A stretch of DNA of 64,000 nucleotides from Jaltomata sinuosa (lineage: Eukaryota; Streptophyta; Magnoliopsida; Solanales; Solanaceae), in contig QJPP01000318.1 of NCBI GenBank assembly GCA_003996215.1, positions 1 through 64,000 on the forward strand. The letters are read 5' to 3'. Shown piece after piece: positions 32,772-45,298 of the stretch; the stretch's first letter is position 1; each line of letters starts with the position of its first letter. The position numbers were made by a program, and so were the translations under genes. The notes below the pieces were generated by a model. That model was not told where the DNA came from. It searched no databases and was given only the letters and a program-made list of their open reading frames with translations.

Positions 32772-34100
32772 ATGGTTTGTAAGAGATTGTCAGCGTCAGG
32801 CGGAGATGAGCCTCCGACTCCAGCTAGGGGCCGGGGAGGTCATAGAGGTAGGGGTCGAGGATGTCCCTCAGAAGTGGCACCTACTAGAACTGCTAGACTT
32901 GATATAGAGCCCGAGTATGATTATGAACTAGAGTTTGTTCCCGATTAGCATGTAGACTAGCGAACAACCCAGGTACCAACAGCTCCAGTACCAGCTTCAG
33001 CCCCAGCTCAGTCATCAGATGTTCAGGGTTTACTTTTACAGTTTTTGGGTATGATTGGAGAGCATCCTTCTGAGACAGCATCGACTTTCGCTCAGAGGGT
33101 AGCCCTGGGTGTACCGAGTTCAAGAGCATAGCCTGCTAGTGTGGCTCCCCATGCCGAGGTTATTCTAGTCCCATCAGTTACACAGCCTCTTGCTCCTTAC
33201 TTAGCTCTGATAGAGATGAAGTAGAAGGCGTTGGGTGGATTGTTGAGATTGGAACCTCCGAGGTTTGCTGGTACTTCTGGGCAGGACCCACACAACTTCA
33301 TTAATACCTGTGAGGACATATTGCACCATTTGAGTTTGTTGGAGACTCATGCATTTAGATACACTACATATCATCCAGAGGTCCCATCTAAGTTATGATG
33401 GAGGGCCCAAGTTGCTTGCAAACCATCATCATTGCCTCTGTTGACTTGTTCCGAGTTCTATGCAGCCTTTATGCCCAAGTTCCTTCCTCAGAGTGATAGA
33501 GGGCATCGAAGAGAGGAGTTCACTACACTTATGCAGGGGACTATGACTGTATCAGAGTATGAGACTGATTCCTATCAGCTTGCTCTGTTTGGGGCCATGA
33601 TCATGCCTACTGAGCCTGATAGAGTTTGTAGGTTTGTTTGGGGGTTGCAGTCATAGTTTAGGGAGACAGTTGAGATATTGGTTGCTAGTGGTCGATCATT
33701 CTAGGCTATTTCGGACTATGCATGTACCATAGAGAATTTGCATTGTTATGAATCAAGGGCCAAAGATAAAAGGCCTCAACATCAGGGTGGCTACATTGGT
33801 TCTTGTTAGGGTTTTAGAGGTTTAGGCCACTGGTGCCAAGGTTATCAGCCGCAGCAGCATCAGGGTCAGTCTAGTCGACTGCTTTAGGCTTCACTTTAGT
33901 CTTCTGGTGGGTCTTAGTATGAGCAGGGTCAAAGTATCCAACAGGGCTATAGTGGTCAGCCGTCGAGGGGTGCAGCTTCTGGGGCATCAGGCCGTGGTGG
34001 CCACACAGGGTTTGCTAGTTTATCTCGACAAGGTAGGCCATCAAGGACCTGTTATGCTTGTGGTGTTATTGGTCATTATCCTAGAGATTGCCCTCACTGA
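32772..34100 (+). pseudogene. gag of element E
   Basis: The capsid protein of a gypsy element. ATG at 32772 follows a pyrimidine run and CGCAG. An arginine/glycine-rich start (ARGRGGHRGRGRG) is followed by a retrotransposon gag core (33240-33700: PPRFAGTSGQDPHNFI, then LLTCSEFYAAFMPKFLP and REEFTTLMQGTMTVSEY), a glutamine-rich stretch and a CCHC knuckle CYACGVIGHYPRDC near 34048-34089. More than ten in-frame stops, nearly all TAG or TGA in place of CAG or CGA/TGG; the frame itself is kept. The same frame runs on into protease. Confidence 0.85.
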
Positions 34101-34269
34101 GGTACAATTCATCCTGCCGCTCACCCGGCTCATCCTATTCACTCACCTCAGGCACCAGCTCAAAAAAGTGGTAGTCAGGTTAGAGGGGGTGGCCCAGGGG
34201 GCAGGACAGGTGGTAGGGATGGCGGTCTATCAGGTGTTGGTCATCATCAGTTTTATGCAGTCCTTGGGA

Positions 34270-36100
34270 GACCGAAGGCAGAGACCTCAGATGCTGTGAT
34301 CACAGGTATGATTTCTATTTTCCATTGCCCAGCTTTTGCATTATTTGACCCTGGATCCACTTGTTCATATGTATTTGCCTATTTTATGCCTTGTTTTGGG
34401 TTCGCTAGTGAGCTGTTATATATGCATGTATCTATTTAGAATCTGGTAGGAGATTCTTTAGTAGTGGATCAGATTGTGAGGGCTTGCATGATTTCTGTGG
34501 GTGATTTGGAGACTTAGGGTGATATGCTGATTCTTGATATGGTAGATTTTGATGTGATTCTGGGCATGAAATAGTTATCCCCTCACTATGCGATTTTGGA
34601 TTTTTATTCCAAGACCATTACCATAGCCATGCCCGATGTATCCCTAGTTGTGTGGTAGGGTTTTATCAACTGTGCACCATCTTAGATCATCTCTTGTCTT
34701 CGAGCTAGGAAGTTGATTTCTCGCGGGTGTTTGGCTTATCTAGCATATATGTGACATGCTCGTGCTGACCATTCGTCCCCTGAGTCCATTTATGTGGTTA
34801 GAGACATCCTAGATGTGTTCCCTACCGACCTGCCAAGCCTTCCACCTGAGAGAGATATAGACTTTGCTATTGAGTTAGAGCTGGACACCAGGCCTATTTA
34901 TATTTCTCCTTACCGTATTGCTCCAACTGAGTTGAGGGAGCTTAAGGAGCATCTCCAGGACTTGTTATCTAAGGGGTTTATTAGATCTAGTGTATCGCAT
35001 TAGGGTGCTCATGTTTTATTTGTTAAGAAAAAGGATGGGTCGATGCGGATGTGTATTTATTATTGACAGCTGAATAGGGTTACTTTGAGGAATGGGTATC
35101 TGATGTCGCGTATAGATTATTTATTTGATTAGCTTCAGTGCTCAGCCAGTTTTCAAAGATAGATTTGAGGTCAAGCTACCACCAATTGAGGATTAGGGTA
35201 GAGGACATCCCTTAGACAACATTCAGGACACATTATGGCCACTATGAGTTCCTCGTGATGTCTTTTGGGTTGACTAATGCCCCCGCAACTTTCATGGAGT
35301 TGATGCACAGAGTGGTTAGCCTGTATTTGGACTCATTTGTGATTGTTTTCATAGACGATATCTTGATATACTTGCAGATTAGAGAGGATCATGAGCAGCA
35401 CTTGAGTATTATACTGCATACTTTGAGATCATCGACTTCATGCCAAGTTCTCAAAGTGGTGTCTAAGGATGGGATTAGAGTGGACTCGAGTAAGATTTTA
35501 GCGGTTTGTGATTGGCCTAGACCTACTACTCCTACAGAGGTCTGCAGCTTCGTTAGGTTAGCAGGGTACTACAGAGGGTTCATCGCGGAATTTTTTTCCA
35601 TAAAAGCACTCTTGACTATGCTTACTAGGTATGATGTTCCATTTCAGTGGACAGATCAGTGCGAGGATAGTTTTCAGAGGATTAAGGCCTTGTTGACTTC
35701 AGCTTCTATGTTGACCTTGTCGATTGAGGGTAAGAGTTTCTTCATGTATTGTGATGCCTCTGGGGTTAGTCTTGGTTGTCTATTAATGCATCAGGGTCGT
35801 GTGATAGCATTCGTGTCGAGGCAGATAAAGCTTCACGAGCGCAACTACCTCACTCATGACTTGGAATTGGCGGCGATAGTTTTCGTGCTCAACATATGGA
35901 GGCACTACTTATATGGGGTTAACTGTGAGATATTCACCAATCACTGTAGTCTTTAGTACATTATGAGTTAGTGAGATCTAGACTTGAGACAGTGGAGATG
36001 GATTGAGCTACTGAAGGACTATGATTTAACTATTATTTACCATTCGGGCTAGGCAAACGTGGTAGAGGATGCCTTGAGTCGGAAGGGGGTGAGTATGGGT
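34270..36100 (+). pseudogene. Protease, reverse transcriptase and RNase H of element E
   Basis: The protease region shows FDPGSTCSYV (DPG where DTG/DSG is usual) and DVILGM. RT begins near 34794 (RDILDVFPTDLPSLPPERD), then VKKKDGSMRMCIYY. A single-base length change near 35130 moves the rest to another frame. There the strongly conserved FGLTNAPATF, FIDDILIY (about 35350) and RNase H with YCDASGVSLGCLLMHQG, HDLELAAIVF and VEDALSRKG follow. Many TAG stops are present. The YxDD box has the chromovirus form FIDD. Confidence 0.85.
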
Positions 36101-36199
36101 AGCCTAGCTTAACTTTCAGTTTCTGAGCGACCGTTGGCCTTAGAAATCCAGTCTTTAGGCTCGACTTAACAGATCCCAGTAGTTATCTTGCTAGTGTTG

Positions 36200-37665
36200 A
36201 GGTTTAGTCTACCTTGGTTGATTAGATTTAGATTCGTCAGTTTGAGAATCAACAGTTGTGTGACCTTCATGACCAGGTTGTTAAGGGTTAGGCCAGCCGG
36301 GCTACTCTAGATTCAGATGGGGTTCTAAGGTTTGACAGTCGTCTATGTGTTTCGAGATTTGGGGATTTTGTTCAACTGATACTCCATGAGGCACATTATT
36401 CTAGTTATTCTATCCATCCTGGCCTAGCCAAGATGTACAGAGACTTTAGACAGCTCTACTGGTGGAGTGGTATGAAGCAGGACATAGTAGATTTGTATCT
36501 CGATGCTTGAACTATCAGCAGGTGAAGTTCAAGCACATGAGACCTGGTGGTTTAATACAGTGCCTACCCATTCCTGAGTGGAAGTGGAAAGGGATATTAC
36601 TTTGGATTTCATAGTTGGTTTGCCTCACACTTCTAGGGGTTTCGACTCCATTTGGGAGATTGTTGATAAGCTGACTAAGTCAGTGCACTTCTTTCCAGTT
36701 CGGACTACTTATAGTGTGAAGAGGTTAGATTAGATTTACATTCGAGAGGTTGTTCGATGCACACAGTACTAATTTCTATCATTTTAGACCGCGTACCTCA
36801 ATTCATATCTCAATTTTGGAGGGCTATTCAGAGAGATTTGGGTACAGAGGTTCAGGTCAGTACCGTATTCCACCCTTAGACAGATATCCAGTCTGAGAGG
36901 ACTATTCAGGTTCTGGAGGACTTGCTTTGACCCTATGTTCTTGACTTTGGAGGTTCTTGAGATCAGTTTGTGCCTTTGGCCAAGTTTGCGTACAATAATA
37001 GCTTTCATTCAAGCATTGTCATGGCACCTTTTGAGGCATTATATGGTAGGCATTGCATATTTCCGGTTGGTTGGTTTGATGGTTTGGCGTCTAGGTCACA
37101 GAGTACAGATTTACTTCTAGATTCAGGATAGAATTCAAGCTGCTCAGAGTAGGTAGAAGAGCTACATTGATCGTAGACTTTGTGCCCTGGAGTTTAGGGT
37201 TGGTGATTTGGTATTCCTCCATGTTTCACCCATGAAGGGCGTGATGAGATTTGGTCAGCGGGGTAAGCTTAACCCCAGATATATTAGACCATTTGAGATT
37301 CTCTAGAGGGTTTGTAGTGTTGCCTATAAGTTAGCTTTGCCTGCGATGTTTCCAGCTATGCATCGTGTGTTTCATGTTTCGATGTTGAGGCGGTATGTTC
37401 CAGATGAGTCTCATGTGTTACAGTGGGACACGGTTAAGTTGGATGAGAGGCTGGCTTTTATTAAGGAGCCGGTAGCTATTGTAGCAAGAGATGTCAGGAG
37501 GTTGAGATCTAGGGAGATCTCGGTTGTGAAAGTCCAGTAGTGGCACTATCCAGTTGAGGAGGATATCGGGAGACTGAGAGAGATATGCAGGCCCAGTATT
37601 CGCAGCAATTTGAGCCTTCAGGTACTTCTTTCTTCTTGACTTTTAAGGATGAAAGTCCCTTTTAA
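36200..37665 (+). pseudogene. Integrase and chromodomain remnant of element E
   Basis: Histidine/cysteine-finger region HPGLAKMYRDFRQLYWW, then the core (PQFISQFWRAIQ-type residues near 36800, TDIQSERTIQVLED) and NNSFHSSIVMAPFEALYG, then PMKGVMRFGQRGKLNPRY (the GPY/F module), VFHVSMLRRYVPDESH and a chromodomain start (VVKVQ) that is broken by a stop and a length change near 37540-37560. Here the catalytic glutamate is intact (QSER), unlike in element D. Confidence 0.8.
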
Positions 37666-37675
37666 TAGTGGATGA

Positions 37676-40600
37676 TGTACTGACCATGCCGATCATTTTT
37701 GCATTTGTGCCTTCTTTGTACAATTAGATCCTTCCTCTAGCAGCCCAAACTCATTTATGGCTTGTTGAGACTGGTAGTTTGGTGCCCAGGCCATTCATTT
37801 GGTCGTTATGGTCATTTCCCTATTTTAGAGCCTTAACTCAGGAATTCGTTGAATTTAGTCAACATTCTTAGCTAACATGCTCGAAATCGAATTCCGATGG
37901 TTTCATTAGCTCTGAAGCATTGAGTTTGGTCTAGTTGGACTTTATTCAAAGCCCGAGGACTTTCAGTTTGCGTTTTATGTTGGTTTTTCTATTTTTCAGG
38001 CCTTTTGGGGTTGAAAGTGTAACTTTGGTCAACTTTCATTGATAAAAGCATCAAATTCAAAATCCGATGATTCCATCAGCTCCAGAATGATGTGTTTGGG
38101 TTAGGTTGGTGATTTGTTCTGGTCCCCAGGTAGCTGGGCTAATTTTGGCTAGTTGGTTGGTTTTAGTTAGTGTTGACTTGGGTCAACATCCCTCTGAAAC
38201 GACCTCGTATGGAAGTTTTATCGATTCAATTGAGTCCATAACGTCATTTCCACTCCAATTGCATTATTGGTTTTTGAATATCGGGTTTCAATCGTACTCG
38301 GAACCTCCTTGTTAATTCCTAGTGCAGTTGGTTTTCTGCAGCAGCAGGCCTTCGGCGTCGATGGCGCCTAGGCACTGCAATCTCGCTAGCCTATGGCCTG
38401 CCCTTGTGCACGATGGTGCCCGACCAACGTTGATGGCGCCTAGGCCAGCGCCTGCTTGCCAGCACCGATGGATCCCCATGCGCGCGATCGCGCCTTTGCG
38501 CCTGGCCTCCCTTGTGCGCGATGGCGCTGGTTTAGCGCCAATGGCACTGACCAGCGACCAGCAGCTATATATTCTTCCTCCTTCGATTTTCCAGCTTTTA
38601 TTTCTCCATTTTCACAACTTTAAACTTGGCATACTGTCTCCCAAATTGCTCCCAACAGTTCCTAGTCTTGGAATTCCTCCTAATTGTCGAGAATCTCGTT
38701 TCCTTGAGGTTGGGTAAATTGTTCTTCTCCAAACTTTGTTTCTTCCTCATTGTTAGAACCTCCATTATTGTGGGTTCTTAAGCTTGGAAAATTCTTTGTA
38801 GAGGCTTCCCTCTTGTGATTGCATATTCGTGGGTCCGTGAAATTCACACCTTTGGTGAATTTCTTGCGTTGTGGTAAGTATTCTTCCTCATTTTTTGGAT
38901 TTACTTCTTGAATTTTCATCTTGAATTTGAAGCTGGAGTGGGCTATTTTGTGCCTTTCCCTTGGCCAAAGTTTCTCAATTTTTGTGCCTAGCTTCTTGGC
39001 ATTGTTGTGGTCATCGTGCTTCTTTCCTTTCTTGATTTCAGGTTGTGGGCCCCACGGGCCTGCCAGTGAACCAAATTTTGACCCGGCTATAGTTATAGCA
39101 ATATGGATATCATTTGTCTCATTTTAATGTGTTGTTTATGTTTATCGTTGTTTGACTTCCATTTGGGGCTTCTCGAAGCGGTTCAGGCTCGGACATCATC
39201 GTTCAAGCAACTTATCATCGGATGACAGGTAGGTTACGGTCTAACTTCTCTACACTTTGCATATATAGGATAAAATTGTACTAATTGGCATCCTTGGGTT
39301 GGGGGCGCCACAGACCTTTACCGCTTTTTCCATGTCCATCTTGTTTCTTTCCTCCGTTGTGTGTAGTATTCTTGTAGAATGATATTATCACCCTTGTGGT
39401 ATTGTGTGGCCTTTTATTGATTTGGACCTTAGATGGTGGGTTATTTATGCATTTTTATTAGTCTCGAACATCATTATCGCGATTTTTAGGCTGGCTATTT
39501 ATGTTGTAGAGCGATTTGAGCCTGTGTAGGGCTGATAGGTTAGTTGTGAGTCATTAGGCTATTATTTGTGATTGATAATGCCATTTCCATGCATAATAAG
39601 GGATTTTATAGTATATTTTACTACGATTTTTGCTTCGGGACTACTTTTACTAATTTTCTAAACTTGCATAACCTTGGGGGCCCATTTTCAGATTAAACGA
39701 CTTTAAATTGGTTTGAAAATGCCTTGCATGGATCTTCTTGGGGTTAAAGAGTTAAACTATGAGTTTTTATAATGGTTTTCCTACCATTGCTAGACTCGAC
39801 AGGGACGTGGTGCTAGATTGGCATTTTACTAAATTGAGATGATATTGGACTCGGTCAGACCGAGCACCAGAGCTATTTGACTACTGTTTTAGATTCGGTT
39901 ATGTCTGGGCGCCCTTGATGGGGTTTTGAGACCTATTTCACTGTTTTAGACCTGGACAGAGTTTGGGCATGCATTTTAGAGGTTTGCCTACTAGATTAGA
40001 TCCGGACGCACTCCGGATGAGGTTTTTGAAATTGAGATATAGTATGTGGTCGAGGACCTCCATGGACCTTGCCGATCCAGGCCATGGGCTTTGGGCTACG
40101 TTCGCCGGATGAGGGGTATACGGTGGAGTAGAGGTATACGTGTTGTATCCTTCCATGGAACCTACCTACTGGTCCTTTAGGCATCGGAGGATGTACATAC
40201 AGAGTTACTATTCCACCCAGATATCATTATGCATCATACAATTCATTGTGTAAGGTTCCACCCTTTTTGTTGTTAGCTGAGTGTATGCTCCAGTTGTATG
40301 GGTGGCCAGAGAATTTGTTTTCACTTGATTGCGCTCCTCGATTGTATGGGTGGTCGGGGGACTGTAGGTGAACTTATTGTTACTCTATTGCGATATTGAT
40401 TCCTATCATGGTTGCATATGAGGTTGGATATTGATAAAGTTGTTCTTGAACTGCCAGTTGTTAGTTTCTTGACTTGAGATTAGCTTGCTTAGTTTGGTTA
40501 TTAAATCTTGTTTCCGAGCATGACTATCTTTATTCTTCTTCTTCCTTATCTTTTCAGTTTAGGCTACTGGTGTACCGCCTATTTCTAAATCTCTCCTTAT

Positions 40601-41300
40601 ATAAATATACTGTTATTGCGAGGACCCCATGTGTATCTTTTCTTACTTTCACTTGTGCTTGTAGTATACATCCTATTTGCTAGCCTTGTATGTTGTTTAC
40701 TGTTGTCTTCCTTCTTTACTAGCTTTTGTGTGCTTCTTCGTTGTTTTCAGTGACTATTTATTTCTATTCTGCCTATTACTATTCTCTTATTGTATATGTG
40801 CCCAGTAGGCCTATGATACTTACTCAGTACCATTTTCTTCATATTTGGTGCTCATACTACATTCTGCATCTTCTGGTACAGATCCTAGAATGAGCCATCG
40901 CCACTAGCTTGTGGGAGACTCTTGCGAGGAGACTTTTGGACCATCAAAACTGAGGGTGAGCTCTTGGCGACCGGAGCTTGACTTTAGTTTATTGTTGTAT
41001 TTCGTACTCTCTTACTACTCGGAGACATTATGTATATTTAATTTTGGATCCCTTTTATATTCTTTATATGTAGATCCGGCTCTTATATACTATGATATCA
41101 GTTCTTGGGTGGGTTTTAGCTTCTTGTATGCTCCTGTTGTTACTTTTCTTCTTGTATAACCCTTGCTTCTGCTTAAATTACTTGTTCTTCAATTTAATTG
41201 GTAGATAGTAGCCCATTACTGACTGTTTTTAGCTACGGGGATTGGTTCACCTACTAGGTGATTGTAGGTGCCATCATGACCGAGAAATCAGGTCATGACA
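37676..41300 (+). repeat. 3' LTR of element E
   Basis: Starts TGTACTGACCATG after a purine stretch (AAGGATGAAAGTCCC...) and ends GGTCATGACA at 41300; 3625 bp. A GC-rich, CpG-dense block at about 38340-38560 (many GGCGCC, GCGCGATCGCGC) stands out in U3. Repeats noted in the other family LTRs (R/U5 text around 40850-41300) are present. Confidence 0.85.
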
Positions 41301-41325
41301 ACAGAGATAACCTGAAAATTGATAA

Positions 41326-42804
41326 TGCTCACATAACACTATCCATACGGAGGTGAAAGTGATCATTAAGCAAAACAAAATTTATAATTCTCGATGGAAG
41401 TCATGGTTGATCCCATAGGGAATGGTAGAGTTGCCTAAAGGATTTTCGTATATCAATAACCAATAGAGTTCATGTTCAAATAACAATAAAAGTAAAAAGT
41501 GGGAAATCCGGGAATTGGGAAATCTGTCACAATTCGCAATTCAAAATAAAGACGTAAATGAAAAAAGAGTTTGAATCAAGGGAGAGAACGACTAGGGGTA
41601 TGTGTCCGATGGGGTTCAAACATGGGATAGGGTACTTGTCCAATTATGCAAATTCTTTATAAATAATGTAGATAGCATTGATTTTAAGTGTGAATGCTAA
41701 TCATTCGATCTAACAACACATTTCCAATGGCCTGTGTTAGAGCACCATTGTTTACATAATAACCAACCAACATACTCTTGGGGAAGTCACACTTTCTCTA
41801 TCTTAGACTCTTAAATGGGTGTTTCCGGTGAGTTGAGCTATATCTAGCCTCAATCTAAATGGGATCCCAAGTACCCACTAGTGAATTTTCATCCAAAATT
41901 ATGAACCTCTTTATCAAGCAAGGACACAATCAAGTAATTTCAATCAATGTTTGCAACCATTCATTTTAGAGTTAAAACATGGAGAATTCACTAGACCCAT
42001 ATCAATTTAGCAATTATAAGCATAATTAGAGAAGAGACACACCTAATATCAAGCACCCATCATCAATACACCCCTAGACAAGGAGACTTAGCTACTCATG
42101 CTAAAGGAATTAGAAGCAATACCAAATGGGTAATTCAAATTCCCTTTCATTAATGGAAGAAGTTTTCAATATTCAAGTAAATTTACAAATCCAAGGTTGA
42201 AGATTGGAGAGAATTGGGTGAAGCCCTCTATCTTTTCTTGGGAGAGACTACTTGTTCAATACTCACGAACTATTCAAAACTGTAAAAACTATGCCCAAAT
42301 TGAGTTTTAGAAGGTTTCTAAATCGTCACATAAAGTGGAAAAAATTGCCTTTCAGGAGCTGTGCGTCGTGACGTGCGTTTTGCATGTCTTGTTGTACGCT
42401 TAGCACAGCTCTGCCTCAGCAGACCAATGAGTTCAGCTGATCATTCAGTGTCATGCAAAGTGGGGTACAGACCACACTAGGTAATGTGTACATCAACAAC
42501 GACCGCACCCTTTAGAAGATTTTTCTTCTTCTTTTTATCCTCATACAGAGGGAGGTGCGGACTGCACCGAGCATTGTGCATATCGCACAGCGGCTGCACC
42601 TCTTGGCAAAATCTTTATGTCTCTTGCTCACTCACTCTTCAACTCCTTTTGATCTCTTTTGGGTCCAATTCTTTATTTTTTACTTTTGACCAAGAGTACC
42701 TGCATTCACATCAATAAAGTCCATAAGAACCTCTAAATCTCATCAAAACATAGCAATAATGCATGATTAAAGACTCAATAAGCTGGTAGATTACCGACTT
42801 ATCA
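41326..42804 (-). repeat. LTR K, 3' LTR of an Athila/Tat-like element
   Basis: The minus strand starts TGATAAGTCGGTAATC at 42804 and ends near TGAGCA at 41326. It aligns with LTR J at 59869-61370 over its length (1479 against 1502 bp). A polypurine tract lies at 42805-42817. The CpG-rich block near 42360-42600 is decayed relative to that of LTR J. Confidence 0.82.
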
Positions 42805-42817
42805 AACCCCCGAACTT
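42805..42817 (-). promoter_or_regulatory. Polypurine tract of element K
   Basis: The minus strand reads AAGTTCGGGGGTT directly before the LTR start. Confidence 0.7.
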
Positions 42818-45298
42818 GAGCTATTGCTTGTCCTCAAGCAAGATATTCACAAGGTAAGGAATGAAATATGCTCTAAAACTCAATCAAGGCACACAAGATT
42901 AATCTATTCTAAAAACTAAGAGAATTAATAAACAAAAAGACTCAAACAAGGGACTCAACTACAATGCTCATCTCAATTTGGACCACCACATTATCAAGGC
43001 AATTGATCATTTCAAAGCCTTCAAAAAAAGACTTCATTTCTCATTCAAAATCAATGGAATTTGTCATCAAAAACTATATATTAAGCTTCTCTAGTCATTG
43101 GAATGGACCATCAAGGTTTGCCTCGAGATTCTCCACACAACTTGTCTCATTCATTCCTCTCAATTGAAATAGATACTTCATGTTTTAATTTGAGTGCATG
43201 ATGCCACTCACCACAAGAGAGAATCCCACTCACAATCATTCAATTCATAATACAAGGGATTATAAGAGAACTAAAAGACTCTCACACTCTCAAGAAAGTT
43301 CAAGTACACACATGTCGAACAATAGGATTTTCCTTTATATAAATCACCACTAATGTAGAGTAACCAATCTAGAAATCACAAAGGACTTGCGAGTTATGAT
43401 ATTGTCTAGGGCTAAGGTAAGGATTGAATTTGTCTCAAGTGACTAAACCTCCCTAATGCTCGTTCTAATCATATTGAACACCGCTCACATTTTTAACTTT
43501 GACTTCACCTTATTTCTCCTCACACAACTCAAGGTTTTCCCTTCAATCTTGATCATCCAACCTCCTTGTATGACCTTTACTTGGAAGCACCAATTTGTTT
43601 TCAAATAATTTTTCTCATTGCATTGGTCTTTTGGAGCAATTTTTAATTCAAACATAAGGTGCTACCATGCACTTGAAATGCATTCCTTTTCTTCTCCACA
43701 TTGAGTACATGCACCCCCAAACATAGGCATTTACCTATGTTATCTTTTCAATTCTCCCCCAAACATAGGCTTTTAGCTTATGTTTCATTTTTGAGCCATT
43801 AAGGGAGGACAAGTTCAAGAATAGAGGTTCCAAAAAGGTTAAGGTGTCAACAAGGGGCTAAAGAAAAGTCACAAGATGAAAAGGGGTTCACTAGGATCAA
43901 TGTCTAGGGAAGGCATTTGGGTGAAGTGGCTATTCAAAAAGGGCCTAAGCTCATCTTCCAAGCTCGGTCGGCTCTAGAATTTCTCCTTGAATCATATTCG
44001 GGGCAAGTTCTAGATGACACACATGCACAAGAATCAAAGTATAACCTCACCACACAAGGCATCACATCACAGGAATTTTTGACATTGGTCTCAACATCAA
44101 TTGGGGCAAATAACTATTGACATGCTATTCTGACTTCATTACATACTTGTTAGCAAATCAATCGAGCCAAATCAAGAGTGTGCAAGTCATGACAAGAGAA
44201 TGCTTTCCTCAAAATTTCGTCTTCCCTCTTTCCTTTGATTTTCAAAAACTTTTTGCCAAGAAATTTTTTTGGTGGGTCCCTTTCAAGACAAGCAAAGTAC
44301 GCACTCAAATTAAAACTAAAACTTGGCATTTTACCTTAAGAAAGTTGACTCTCAATCTATCATAGGGAAACACCAACCCAATTTGATACAAAAACAAAAG
44401 AAAATAATGAAAAATAAAGAAATTTTTTTGCTCCTTGGGAAAGAACCGTGGTATTAAGAAAAGCCTTGAAGTTTATTGCTACTCTACTATTAACAAGGTG
44501 AATACAATTTTAAGTTAAGCACACCTAAACATAAAAGGAACATTGTCCTTAATGATATAAGATCTCAGGAGAAGAAAGTACTCCCTGGGGTGATGTGTGA
44601 AGCGTACACGGGGTGGTGCAAAATGCCCTAGCTATCGCATAGAGGGTTAAACATTTGAAGAACTGCCAGTGTTCTAGTTGGGAGTGTGATACACTGTGCA
44701 ACACAGATGGGTCATGCAGTACACATATCAATCACATGCCCAGATACCAAAATGGTCAATTAATGCCAGTGGTCTGTCTATGATATGCGATGCGCATAAT
44801 GTGATGTGCAATCGCATAGCTTGGTGCACGTGGTCTCCAATGTTGTAAGATGAATCTGTTGTGAAGGTAGATGGCATGTGTGAAGTGAACTCTTCGATAT
44901 GCGGCTCCCATGTTCTATGCCTAAGGTTGCTTAATGCAAATTCAACATCTTAACACCCCTAGCGTGGTTCCTACCTATAAGCTTAAACAAAAAGAACACA
45001 CGAAGTAACACCAAAAAGAAATATATGCGAAATAAAGGTAAATGCTTGGCTTTCCTCCCAAGATGCGCTTGGTTTAACATCATGACTCGATGATGGCATC
45101 TCTTACTAATGGTTCATTGAGGTAGATTGCTTCTAAGAGTGTGACTTCTTCATGTAAGCCCAGATACTTCTTTGATCACTTCCCATTAACTTTAAAGGTT
45201 GAGCCATTTTCAGCTTCTAGCCCTATTACTCCATTTACAAATACTTGAAACACTTTGAAGGGGCAAGACCATTTGGATTTTAATTTTCTCAGAAAAAG
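42818..45298 (-). other. 3' untranslated region of element K
   Basis: No supported gene. It contains CCCCCAAACATAGGC twice (43703-43765) and a block at 44570-44900 rich in GATGTGCAATCGCATA-like words. These resemble the CpG-rich part of LTRs J and K, perhaps a captured piece. The ORFs here are short and random. Confidence 0.5.

Larger units (their letters stand above)
30576..41300 (+). mobile_element. Decayed chromovirus E, plus strand, 5' LTR truncated
   Basis: Order: partial 5' LTR, tRNA-Met primer site, gag, protease, RT, RNase H, integrase, chromodomain remnant, full 3' LTR. The two LTRs match over their last about 1970 bp, but with many differences, and the coding region holds dozens of stops, mostly TAG. 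So it is one of the older elements here. Its 5' side meets the minus-strand chromovirus head-on near 30575. Confidence 0.85.
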
